Positions 28,477 through 35,512 of a DNA stretch of 64,000 bases are shown here, one piece after another. This DNA is from an uncultured Acetatifactor sp. (GTDB lineage: Bacteria > Bacillota > Clostridia > Lachnospirales > Lachnospiraceae). The stretch lies in the NCBI GenBank assembly GCA_910577235.1, contig CAJTMX010000013.1, positions 39,061-103,060 of the forward strand. The letters are read 5' to 3'. Below the pieces are notes generated by a model. It was not told the origin of the DNA and did not search any database. It saw only the letters and a list, made by a program, of their open reading frames with translations. Positions within the stretch are counted from its first letter, which is position 1. The number at the start of each line of letters is the position of its first letter. The position numbers and the translations under genes are program-made.

Positions 28477-28508
28477 TCAGCGACAGCGGGTTTTCCTTCT
28501 GTCGCTGA
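28477..28508 (+). terminator. Hairpin after the foldase gene
   Basis: TCAGCGACAG (28477-28486) and CTGTCGCTGA (28499-28508) form a perfect 10-bp stem with a 12-nt loop. No T-run follows, so this is a weak terminator or an RNA-stability hairpin. Confidence 0.5.
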
Positions 28509-28538
28509 AACCGATTTACAGAGGGCAGGGAGGAATGC

Positions 28539-29345
28539 ATGGAGAAGAAAGTGTTGGTGCTGGATATTGACGGTACCCTGACCAATTCCCAAAAAGAGAT
28601 CACGAATAACACACGGCAGGCTATCTGGGATGCAGTTATAAGAGGACACGAGATAATGCTGGCCTCCGGCAGGCCCATTCCCGGTATGCGCCGCTATGAA
28701 GAAGAACTGAAACTGGCCAGATACGGCGGTTATCTATTGTCTTTCAACGGCGCCAGGATCGTGGAGTGCCGTACAGGCGAAGTGGTGTATCAGAGGACAC
28801 TGCCTAACAGTCTGTTACCGGGATTGTACCGCTATGCAAGTGAGCATCATATGGGGTTGGTCACATATCTGGGCGATACGGTGATCTCCGCTTTTGAACC
28901 GGATGAATATGTGCGGCTGGAGGCCAGAATCAACGGTCTGCCCATTCGCGTAGTGGAGAACTTTGTTCGTTTTGTTGATTTTGATATCCAGAAATGCCTT
29001 TTGACGGCACCGGAAGAGCAGGCTGCCGTATACGAGCGGGAGCTGCAGGATAAATACGGAGCGGCGGCAAGCATCTACCGTTCCGAGCCTTTCTTTGTGG
29101 AGGTCATGCCCCGGGGAGTGAGCAAGGCCAGCTCCATAGAGCAGATATTGCCAGTGGTGGGCGTGGACAGAGAGCATGTGATCTGCTGCGGCGACGGTTA
29201 CAATGATATTTCCATGATCCGCTATGCGGGGCTGGGAGTGGCTATGGCAAATGCCCAGCCGGCGGTAAAAGAGGCGGCGGACTATATCACCGCCAGCAAT
29301 GATCAGGATGGCATTGTTCAGGTTATCCGGGAATTTATGAGTTGA
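28539..29345 (+). CDS. Cof-type HAD-IIB phosphatase
   Basis: The 268-residue hydrolase carries the HAD motif I VLDIDGTLT (nucleophile and acid Asp near residues 8-10). Motif II is in MLASGRP, and motif IV is CGDGYNDISMI, where GDGxND binds Mg. A type IIB cap lies between motifs II and III. Such enzymes dephosphorylate sugar phosphates or cofactors, and the substrate is not predictable. The next gene starts one base after its stop region, implying coupling with cca. Confidence 0.9.
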   Translation: MEKKVLVLDIDGTLTNSQKEITNNTRQAIWDAVIRGHEIMLASGRPIPGMRRYEEELKLARYGGYLLSFNGARIVECRTGEVVYQRTLPNSLLPGLYRYASEHHMGLVTYLGDTVISAFEPDEYVRLEARINGLPIRVVENFVRFVDFDIQKCLLTAPEEQAAVYERELQDKYGAAASIYRSEPFFVEVMPRGVSKASSIEQILPVVGVDREHVICCGDGYNDISMIRYAGLGVAMANAQPAVKEAADYITASNDQDGIVQVIREFMS

Positions 29346-29346
29346 T

Positions 29347-30696
29347 ATGCGGGAAAAAAATATGGTTATAAATCTACCTGAAAAAGTAAAATATATTATT
29401 GACAGGATTTCGGAGGCGGGATATGAAGCCTATGCGGTGGGAGGCTGCATCCGGGACAGTATTTTGGGTCGGGAACCGGACGACTGGGATATCACTACTT
29501 CAGCCCTGCCCCAGCAGGTAAAAGCGCTGTTTCGCCGGACCGTGGATACGGGTATCGCCCACGGTACGGTGACGGTGATGCTGGACAGAGAGGGCTATGA
29601 AGTGACCACCTACCGCATCGACGGGGAGTACGAGGATCACAGACATCCCCGGGAAGTGCTGTTTACCTCCCGGTTGGTGGAAGATTTGCGGCGCAGGGAT
29701 TTTACCATCAATGCTATGGCTTACAATGATGCCGCAGGACTTGTGGACGCGTTTGACGGTATGGGTGACATCCGGCGGGGAGTGATCCGCTGCGTGGGCC
29801 GTGCCGAGGAACGTTTTGAAGAAGACGCACTGCGTATTCTTAGGGCTTTGCGCTTTTCCGCGCAGCTGGGATATTCCATAGAGGAAGATACGGGAAGGGC
29901 CATACGCAAACTGGCTCCCAGCCTGCGGGCGATAAGTGCCGAGAGGATTCAGGCGGAGCTGGTAAAGTTGTTGGTATCCCAACACCCCGGTCATCTGCGG
30001 CAGGCGTATGACATGGGTGTCACAGCCGTGATCCTGCCGGAACTGGACCGCTGTATGGAGACGCCCCAGAATCATCCCCATCACTGCTATACGGTGGGTG
30101 AGCATATTCTGCGCAGCTTAGACGGTGTGCCCGCAGTTAAGGATATGCGTCTGGCCATGCTGTTTCACGATATAGGAAAACCACAGACTCTGCGCACGGA
30201 CGCAGAGGGCATCACCCACTTTCATGGGCATCCGGCAGTCAGCGCCAAGATGGCCGGGGAGATCCTGCGCAGGCTCAGATTTGACAATGACACCACCGTT
30301 ACAGTCCGGCGCCTCGTGGAATATCATGACTATGGCAATGACATGGACCCCACGCCGGTGTCGGCCCGACGCGCTATAAACCGGATCGGCGAGGATATAA
30401 TCTTCAAGCTGTTCATTATAAAAAGGGCGGATATCTGGGCTCAAAGCCAGTACCTGCGCGGGGAGAAACTGGCACGGGTGGATGCCTGGGACAGGGAGTG
30501 CAGGGGAGTTATAGCCCGGAGGCAGTGTGTGTCGCTGAAAGACCTGGCGGTGAGCGGTAAGGATCTCATTGACGCAGGCATGAAGCCGGGACCCCAGCTG
30601 GGTGTGGTACTGAAACGGATGTTGGAGCATGTGTTGGAGCACCCGGAGGATAATACCCGGGAAAAGCTGTTTGAGATTTTTCTGAATTTAACATAA
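29347..30696 (+). CDS. cca: CCA tRNA nucleotidyltransferase with HD domain
   Basis: The 449-residue enzyme adds or repairs the 3' CCA of tRNAs, which matters because the tRNA genes in this window do not encode CCA. It has the class II head GGCIRDSILGREPDDWDITT (DxD metal ligands), the RRDFTINAMAYN motif and an ERIQAEL neck. A C-terminal HD phosphohydrolase domain carries MLFHDIGKP. An internal ATG at 29362 is an alternative start. It follows the HAD gene without a gap. Confidence 0.95.
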   Translation: MREKNMVINLPEKVKYIIDRISEAGYEAYAVGGCIRDSILGREPDDWDITTSALPQQVKALFRRTVDTGIAHGTVTVMLDREGYEVTTYRIDGEYEDHRHPREVLFTSRLVEDLRRRDFTINAMAYNDAAGLVDAFDGMGDIRRGVIRCVGRAEERFEEDALRILRALRFSAQLGYSIEEDTGRAIRKLAPSLRAISAERIQAELVKLLVSQHPGHLRQAYDMGVTAVILPELDRCMETPQNHPHHCYTVGEHILRSLDGVPAVKDMRLAMLFHDIGKPQTLRTDAEGITHFHGHPAVSAKMAGEILRRLRFDNDTTVTVRRLVEYHDYGNDMDPTPVSARRAINRIGEDIIFKLFIIKRADIWAQSQYLRGEKLARVDAWDRECRGVIARRQCVSLKDLAVSGKDLIDAGMKPGPQLGVVLKRMLEHVLEHPEDNTREKLFEIFLNLT

Positions 30697-30707
30697 GTTC
30701 ACAATGG

Positions 30708-30777
30708 CTCTCATAAGATAGGATAGGGCTGGGCGGGATGCGCCAAAGCCGTTTCAGTAAGCATATCTTATGGGAGG
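30708..30777 (+). promoter_or_regulatory. Leader hairpin that covers the ribosome site of the CotS-like gene
   Basis: CTCTCATAAGATA (30708-30720) pairs with TATCTTATGGGAG (30764-30776) over 13 bp with one wobble. The 3' arm includes the GGGAG ribosome site of the GTG start at 30786. The 43-nt loop holds a smaller stem (GGCT and GGCG with CGCC and AGCC). It may control translation. Confidence 0.55.
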
Positions 30778-30785
30778 TACGGGAC

Positions 30786-31886
30786 GTGAATGATAGAGCG
30801 GTAGCTTTGCTGGAGCAATATGATGTGGAGGTCCTGCGGACGAGAAAAGGCAGAGGCGTGATTCTGTGTGATACCGACAACGGTCTGCTGGTTTTTAAGG
30901 AATATGAAGGCAACGAGGCAAAGCTGACGCTTCTGGACAGACTGCTGTCCACGGTCAAAGAGCAGGGCATGGTGTCTGCGGAGCAACTGATCCCCACCCG
31001 TGAAGGCGCGCTGTGCGTCCGGGAAAATGACGGAACAGCATACATTTTAAAGACCTGCGGTGAAGGCCGGGAGTGTAATATACACGACCATGGGGAATGC
31101 ATGGAGGCGGTGAGAACACTGGCCAGGCTGCACCAATGTATGTTGCTGGAACCCCGGGAAGATTTGCCTGCGCCCCCGGAATTTTCTCCGTTGCAGGAGT
31201 ATGAAAAGCACAATAGGGAATTCGTCAAAGTACAGCGTTTTTTGCGCAAGAAGAGCCAAAAGACCCTGTTTGAATACAATTTGCTGGGCTGTATCGACTA
31301 TTTTATCGAACAGGCAAGGGACGTAACGGAGGGCTGGCGAAGTTATGAGGAGCGCATGTCCAAAGCAAATCAGCCCGCAGCCGATCAGCCTAAAGTCCCC
31401 CAGCTCGGAGCCCCTCAGCCCGGAGCACTTCAGCCCGGAGCACTTCAGCCCGGAGCACACCCGCCCGGAGCACACCTGCTCCAAGGGAACCAGGAATACG
31501 CCTACTGCCACGGAGATTATCAATATCATAATATACTCTGCGCGGAAAAGGGTTTGTTTATCGTTAATTTTGAAAAATGTATCAGAGACAGACAGATACG
31601 GGATCTGTATCTGCTGATGCGAAAGCTGTTGGAAAAGACCGATTGGCCGGTGGCGCTGGGCCGGGAATTGATCGAGACATATGAGAAAGTTACGCCGATC
31701 AGCGCATACGCGTACATTGATCTGTATTACAGGCTGGCTTATCCGGAAAAATTCTGGAAGATCGTTAACTTTTACTACAATTCCGGCAAGGCGTGGATTC
31801 CACAGCGCAATCAGGAAAAGCTGGATAAATTGCTGGCGCAGGAGCAGCAAAAGAAAGATTTTCTGGAAAAAGTATTTCAGTTATAA
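30786..31886 (+). CDS. CotS-family spore coat kinase-like protein
   Basis: GTG 30786 is chosen because GGGAGG (30772-30777) lies 8 bp upstream and the protein then starts NDRAVALLEQYDVEVLRTRK, as is typical for CotS relatives; an ATG at 30738 is in frame but has no ribosome site. The 366-residue product has an aminoglycoside-phosphotransferase-like kinase fold with the loop YCHGDYQYHNIL and a later NFEKC metal motif. CotS proteins occur in spore coats. An insert of five QPGAL-type pentapeptides lies directly before the catalytic loop and is unusual. Confidence 0.85.
   Translation: MNDRAVALLEQYDVEVLRTRKGRGVILCDTDNGLLVFKEYEGNEAKLTLLDRLLSTVKEQGMVSAEQLIPTREGALCVRENDGTAYILKTCGEGRECNIHDHGECMEAVRTLARLHQCMLLEPREDLPAPPEFSPLQEYEKHNREFVKVQRFLRKKSQKTLFEYNLLGCIDYFIEQARDVTEGWRSYEERMSKANQPAADQPKVPQLGAPQPGALQPGALQPGAHPPGAHLLQGNQEYAYCHGDYQYHNILCAEKGLFIVNFEKCIRDRQIRDLYLLMRKLLEKTDWPVALGRELIETYEKVTPISAYAYIDLYYRLAYPEKFWKIVNFYYNSGKAWIPQRNQEKLDKLLAQEQQKKDFLEKVFQL
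31401..31475 (+). repeat. Five in-frame 15-bp repeats in the CotS-like gene
   Basis: Units resemble CAGCCCGGAGCACTT; the two central units are identical and the others differ at 2-4 positions. They encode QPGAL or QPGAH/PPGAH. The repeat number is likely to vary by slippage without shifting the frame. Confidence 0.9.
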
Positions 31887-31950
31887 AAAATATGAGGAAC
31901 ATCGCGATAACGCAGACGCGCTCTGTGTTATGCAGAAATGAGGTAGTTCA

Positions 31951-33318
31951 GTGGAGAGACAAAAGAGAATGGGAATACTTGCGTTGGCCGCAATAATGGT
32001 ATTGCTGACCGCCTGCAGCATGAAACCCAATGATCAGGCGGCACAGCCCACTCCCCCCGCCTCCCAGGAGGCGCAGCCGGGAACAGGGTTTGTGCCCGCC
32101 AGCCCCAACAGTTATGATTCGGCGGATACGGCTGTGCTGGTGAAAAAGGACGGCGAGGAGGGTACGGTGACATTGCTGAACCTGGACACAAGCCGTACCT
32201 ACACGCTGACGGTGGAAGGCACCAGCAATCTGTATGACAAATACGGAGAGGCGGTATCCCTGGAGCAGATTGATGTGGGCGATATTGTGGACGTTACTTT
32301 TCTGCGGTCCAAGAAGAGACTGAATACGATGCAGCTCAGTCCTTCCGCCTGGGTATATGCCACCGCGTCCCGCTATGAGATCGATCTGAAACGGGGTGAG
32401 GTGACTATAGGGGAGGATGTGTACAAACTGACGGATGAAACCATCTATCTGTCTCAGAACATGCGGATAGAGGCCATGGATATAAACCCGGTGGACGTAT
32501 TGACTTTCAAGGGTATCGGCAGCAGTATACTCAGCGTTAATGTGGAACAGGGACACGGATATCTGCGGCTGAAAAATGAGGAAAACTTTATCGACGGATA
32601 TATGGAGATAGGCCAGTCCAGCTATCGCAGGATCGAGGAGGACATGCTATTGACTGTGCCCGAGGGCCACTATCAGATAAAAGTCAGCAAACGGGGCGGC
32701 GGCGGTATCAAGGAGGTGACGATCCGCCGGGGTGAGGAGACTACGCTGGATATCGGCGATCTGGAAGTGCCGGAGCTACAGTACGGTACCATTATCTTTA
32801 CTCTGGAACCCTCTTCGGCGAGACTGTATATAGATGGGGAGAAAGCGGACCCTTCCGCGCCTGTTAATCTGGAGTACGGCATTCATCAGTTGATCGTCAA
32901 GGCAAACGGCTATCAGACCATGACCACATATATAAAAGTGGCGCAGCCTTCCGGAGGCCTGGACATAGCGTTGGATGAGGTGGATAAAGACAAGGAAAAC
33001 GAGGAAGAGGAGGATAAGGACAGGCTGGCAAAGTATAAGGTGTTTGTGGACGCGCCTGAGAACGCGGAGGTCTATCTGGACGGCAATTATGTGGGTATTG
33101 CTCCCATCAGCTTTGCCAAGACCGAAGGGAGCCATATCATCACACTGCGCCGCAGCGGCTATGAGACCCGCAGTTACACCGTGTCGGTTGACGGTGAATA
33201 CAAGGACATCACTTACTCCTTTGCGGAGCTGGTACCGGGCAATTCCACAACGCCGGAAAACGGACAGATACCCGTCGCCACACCGGCCCCTACAGCCCAG
33301 CCGACACCCGTACAGTAA
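31951..33318 (+). CDS. PEGA-domain lipoprotein
   Basis: GTG 31951 has GAGGTAG about 6 bp upstream. The 455-residue product has lipobox LTAC (C22) and a Pro/Gln-rich spacer (about 28-50). A central beta-rich region covers about 60-215. PEGA-type domains follow at about 270-330 (GTIIFTLEPSSARLYIDGEK) and 352-430 (YKVFVDAPENAEVYLDGNYV), separated by a highly charged DKDKENEEEEDKDR hinge. A Pro/Thr tail ends it. PEGA domains occur on surface proteins that contact the cell wall. No enzymatic feature is seen; function unknown. Confidence 0.85.
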   Translation: MERQKRMGILALAAIMVLLTACSMKPNDQAAQPTPPASQEAQPGTGFVPASPNSYDSADTAVLVKKDGEEGTVTLLNLDTSRTYTLTVEGTSNLYDKYGEAVSLEQIDVGDIVDVTFLRSKKRLNTMQLSPSAWVYATASRYEIDLKRGEVTIGEDVYKLTDETIYLSQNMRIEAMDINPVDVLTFKGIGSSILSVNVEQGHGYLRLKNEENFIDGYMEIGQSSYRRIEEDMLLTVPEGHYQIKVSKRGGGGIKEVTIRRGEETTLDIGDLEVPELQYGTIIFTLEPSSARLYIDGEKADPSAPVNLEYGIHQLIVKANGYQTMTTYIKVAQPSGGLDIALDEVDKDKENEEEEDKDRLAKYKVFVDAPENAEVYLDGNYVGIAPISFAKTEGSHIITLRRSGYETRSYTVSVDGEYKDITYSFAELVPGNSTTPENGQIPVATPAPTAQPTPVQ

Positions 33319-33352
33319 ATAGGCGGGGATTAATTGTTTTTCTCAAAAAACC

Positions 33353-33381
33353 TTGACAAATCAAGGAAAAGCGGATATAAA
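33353..33381 (+). promoter_or_regulatory. Strong promoter of the HU gene
   Basis: TTGACA (33353-33358), 17 bp, TATAAA (33376-33381). The -35 lies inside a small palindrome, CTTGA-CAAA-TCAAG (33352-33365). Confidence 0.88.
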
Positions 33382-33454
33382 TATATGTAGACGTTTCGCA
33401 TATGAAGAATCTGTCAAAAAAAAACAGTATACTCAATAGAGGAGGAGTTTCAAC

Positions 33455-33730
33455 ATGAACAAAACAGAATTAGTTGCGGCTATGGCTGAGCAGGCGGGTC
33501 TGTCCAAGAAGGACGCTGAGAAGGCTCTGAAGGCATTCACCGACGTTGTAGAGGCTGAATTAAAGAACGGCGGCAAGGTTCAGTTAGTAGGTTTCGGTAC
33601 TTTTGAGGTATCTGAGAGAAGCGCAAGAGAAGGCAGAAATCCCCAGAGCGGCAAGCCTATGAAGATCGCTGCATCCAAGGCTCCTAAGTTCAAGGCTGGC
33701 AAGGCTTTAAAGGATTCTTTGAACAAGTAA
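33455..33730 (+). CDS. hup: HU family DNA-binding protein
   Basis: The 91-residue histone-like protein bends and compacts DNA as a dimer. Signatures are NKTELVAAMAEQAGLSKKDA (helical body) and GFGTFEVSERSAREGRNPQS (the DNA-binding arm), ending KAGKALKDSLNK. It has a strong ribosome site and promoter and a clean terminator, so it is a highly expressed single-gene unit. Codon use is stricter than in its neighbours, as expected. Confidence 0.97.
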   Translation: MNKTELVAAMAEQAGLSKKDAEKALKAFTDVVEAELKNGGKVQLVGFGTFEVSERSAREGRNPQSGKPMKIAASKAPKFKAGKALKDSLNK

Positions 33731-33743
33731 GGTACAATACGCG

Positions 33744-33770
33744 AGAGAACCTAGCAATAGGTTCTCTTTT
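33744..33770 (+). terminator. Terminator of the HU gene
   Basis: AGAGAACCTA (33744-33753), a GCAA tetraloop, TAGGTTCTCT, then a T-rich tail. This is a textbook rho-independent terminator. Confidence 0.95.
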
Positions 33771-33817
33771 CTGTTTTTTATATCACTCACCGGGTAATTG
33801 CGAAACCCCGTTTTTGT

Positions 33818-33897
33818 CTGTTTTGACCGGCTCCGTTACTGGGAGAGAGTTTTGTGATCTCCTGTTTTGACCGGCTCCGTCGCTGGGACAGAGAGTT
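33818..33897 (+). repeat. Two direct repeats of about 36 bp
   Basis: CTGTTTTGACCGGCTCCGT occurs exactly at 33818 and 33862, and similarity continues through CTGGGA and AGAGAGTTT. The period is 44 bp. It lies between the HU terminator and rqcP, and each copy contains a TTTTGACC element. Confidence 0.8.
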
Positions 33898-33942
33898 TCC
33901 AATTGCCTGTTATAGTATCATCGGAAAGGAAAAGCGATAGAC

Positions 33943-34182
33943 ATGAGACTGGATAAATACCTGAAGGTATCCCGGCTGATCAAACGCCGTACGGTAGCCA
34001 ATGAGGCCTGCGACGCCGGAAGAGTAATGATCAACGATAAGCCCGCCAAAGCCTCATCCAATGTGAAGGCAGGGGATATTATCACCATCTCCTTTGGCAA
34101 CAGGGATGTAAAGGTGGAAGTGCTTAATGTGCAGGAAACCGTAAAGAAAGAAGAGGCCAAAGAATTGTTCCGGTATCTGTAA
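33943..34182 (+). CDS. rqcP: S4-domain protein RqcP (YabO)
   Basis: The 79-residue protein is a single S4 RNA-binding domain (MRLDKYLKVSRLIKRRTVAN, NDKPAKASSNVKAGDII). In Bacillus subtilis RqcP works with RqcH in ribosome-associated quality control by stabilising peptidyl-tRNA during alanine tailing. The order rqcP-yabP-yabQ-divIC here equals the B. subtilis yabO region, which supports RqcP over the heat-shock HslR relative. Confidence 0.92.
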   Translation: MRLDKYLKVSRLIKRRTVANEACDAGRVMINDKPAKASSNVKAGDIITISFGNRDVKVEVLNVQETVKKEEAKELFRYL

Positions 34183-34239
34183 TATCTCCCGTTCCCGTCT
34201 CATATACTTTAGGGAGTCGCAGATGGGAGGGAGGGCCTT

Positions 34240-34533
34240 ATGGAAGACTTAAACACTGCCGGCGGACGCATGCACAAGGTTACCATGAGCAATCGCAGAA
34301 CATGCGGCATCACAGGTGTAAACGATGTATTGTCCTTTGACGAACATGAGATCCTGCTGGAGACGGAGCAGGGAATGCTGATGATCAAGGGGCAGGAATT
34401 GCATGTGAGCAGGCTGATGCTGGATAAAGGAGAAGTGGATATCGACGGCAGGATCGACAGTTTCACCTATTCGGACGTGACGGGCACTACCTTTGGCAAG
34501 TCGGAATCCCTGCTTTCCAGGCTGTTTCGCTAA
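34240..34533 (+). CDS. yabP: Sporulation protein YabP
   Basis: The 97-residue protein matches YabP/YqfC features: KVTMSNRRTCGITGVNDVLS, a strand-rich body, GQELHVSRLMLDKGEVDIDG. In B. subtilis it is needed for spore cortex formation and interacts functionally with YabQ. It lies between rqcP and yabQ with short gaps, in a sporulation operon. Confidence 0.93.
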   Translation: MEDLNTAGGRMHKVTMSNRRTCGITGVNDVLSFDEHEILLETEQGMLMIKGQELHVSRLMLDKGEVDIDGRIDSFTYSDVTGTTFGKSESLLSRLFR

Positions 34534-34551
34534 GGACAGGGGAGCCGGAAG

Positions 34552-35019
34552 ATGTCTGAGGAAAACGTATTTCTGCTGTATGCCTTTTTTTCGGGCATAC
34601 TGATCACATCTATTTACGATGTTCTGCGGATCTGGAGAAGAGTGCTGCCCCACAAGGGAGTGCTGGTATCCCTGGAGGATTTGGCTTTTTGGATATTCTG
34701 CGCCCTGTACATTTTCAGCTTGATGCATCGGGAGAGCAACGGCAGTTTGCGATGGTTTGCGGTGATCGGAGCGCTGGCGGGGATGCTGCTGTACAAAAAG
34801 ACCGTCAGCGGTTTTCTGGTCCGCTACATATCTCTGATCCTGTGCCGTGTGCGGGATCTTCTGTGCGCGGGAATGGGCTTTTGCCTGCGTCCCGTAGGCA
34901 GGGCAGGGCATGCGGCGGGCGGCGCGGCGGGCCGTGTGTTAAAAAAATGCCGTACATTTTGCAAAAACAGGTTGAAAAATTATAAGAAACTACTTAAAAT
35001 AAGATTTAAGAAACAGTAG
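34552..35019 (+). CDS. yabQ: Spore cortex protein YabQ
   Basis: The 155-residue integral membrane protein has about four hydrophobic segments in the first 110 residues (FLLYAFFSGILITSIYDVLR; EDLAFWIFCALYIFSLMH) and a strongly basic C-terminal tail. YabQ is required for cortex synthesis during sporulation. Position and hydropathy agree with the family. Confidence 0.9.
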   Translation: MSEENVFLLYAFFSGILITSIYDVLRIWRRVLPHKGVLVSLEDLAFWIFCALYIFSLMHRESNGSLRWFAVIGALAGMLLYKKTVSGFLVRYISLILCRVRDLLCAGMGFCLRPVGRAGHAAGGAAGRVLKKCRTFCKNRLKNYKKLLKIRFKKQ

Positions 35020-35040
35020 GGAGCGAAACGGGAGGGTACC

Positions 35041-35364
35041 ATGGCAGCAGCGCGGACCAAGAGAAAAAAAGCGGCATATCGCAAAAGGGTACAGAACCGT
35101 TTCAGCATGTTTCTGGTAATGCTGGCTCTGCTGATGATCCTTGCGACGGTGTATGCCAGCAGCATAAAGATGCGGGCCAAACTGGACCTTCTGGAAGCGC
35201 AGTCCGCCGCTCTGCAGGTGCAGATAGACGCGGAAAAAGAGCGGGCACAGGAGATCGAGCTTTTGCTCAAGCGTTCCCAGACCAAGGAGTATTATGAGGA
35301 GATTGCCAAAGAAAAACTGGGCCTGGTCAATGCCGACGAGATTGTATTTAAGGCGGAGGATTGA
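35041..35364 (+). CDS. divIC: Septum formation initiator DivIC/FtsB
   Basis: The 107-residue single-pass protein has a basic N-terminus, one transmembrane helix (about 20-40) and a coiled coil (about 44-75, KLDLLEAQSAALQVQIDAEK). A YYEEIAKEKLGLVNADEIVF segment typical of DivIC/FtsB follows. It joins FtsL and DivIB at the division site. It is the last gene before a terminator. Confidence 0.93.
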   Translation: MAAARTKRKKAAYRKRVQNRFSMFLVMLALLMILATVYASSIKMRAKLDLLEAQSAALQVQIDAEKERAQEIELLLKRSQTKEYYEEIAKEKLGLVNADEIVFKAED

Positions 35365-35381
35365 CGAAATGTAAAATTCGG

Positions 35382-35412
35382 AGAGCCGTGGCGGACGCTG
35401 CGGCTCTTTTTA
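35382..35412 (+). terminator. Terminator after divIC
   Basis: AGAGCCG (35382-35388) and CGGCTCT (35401-35407) with a 12-nt loop, followed by a T-run. It separates the divIC operon from the GH10 gene. Confidence 0.88.
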
Positions 35413-35465
35413 GCAATATCAGACCAGTAAATGACAAGAAACGATAAGCCTTTTCAGAGAGGATA

Positions 35466-35474
35466 TGCTATTAT
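35466..35474 (+). promoter_or_regulatory. Extended -10 promoter of the GH10 gene
   Basis: TGC-TATTAT (35466-35474) is an extended -10 without a good -35. It overlaps a small inverted repeat ATGCT-N6-AGCAT (35465-35480), a possible operator, about 40 nt before the start codon. Confidence 0.5.
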
Positions 35475-35512
35475 GAGCATAAATATTAATATTCTGAGGA
35501 AAGGGATAGAGT

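Noticed and set aside
30738..30785. ATG 30738 as start of the CotS-like gene
   Set aside because: It has no ribosome site, and the added residues are unlike the family. GTG 30786 has GGGAGG 8 bp upstream.
33818..33897. Possible CRISPR array
   Set aside because: Only two imperfect copies with an 8-bp interval; no spacers and no cas genes.
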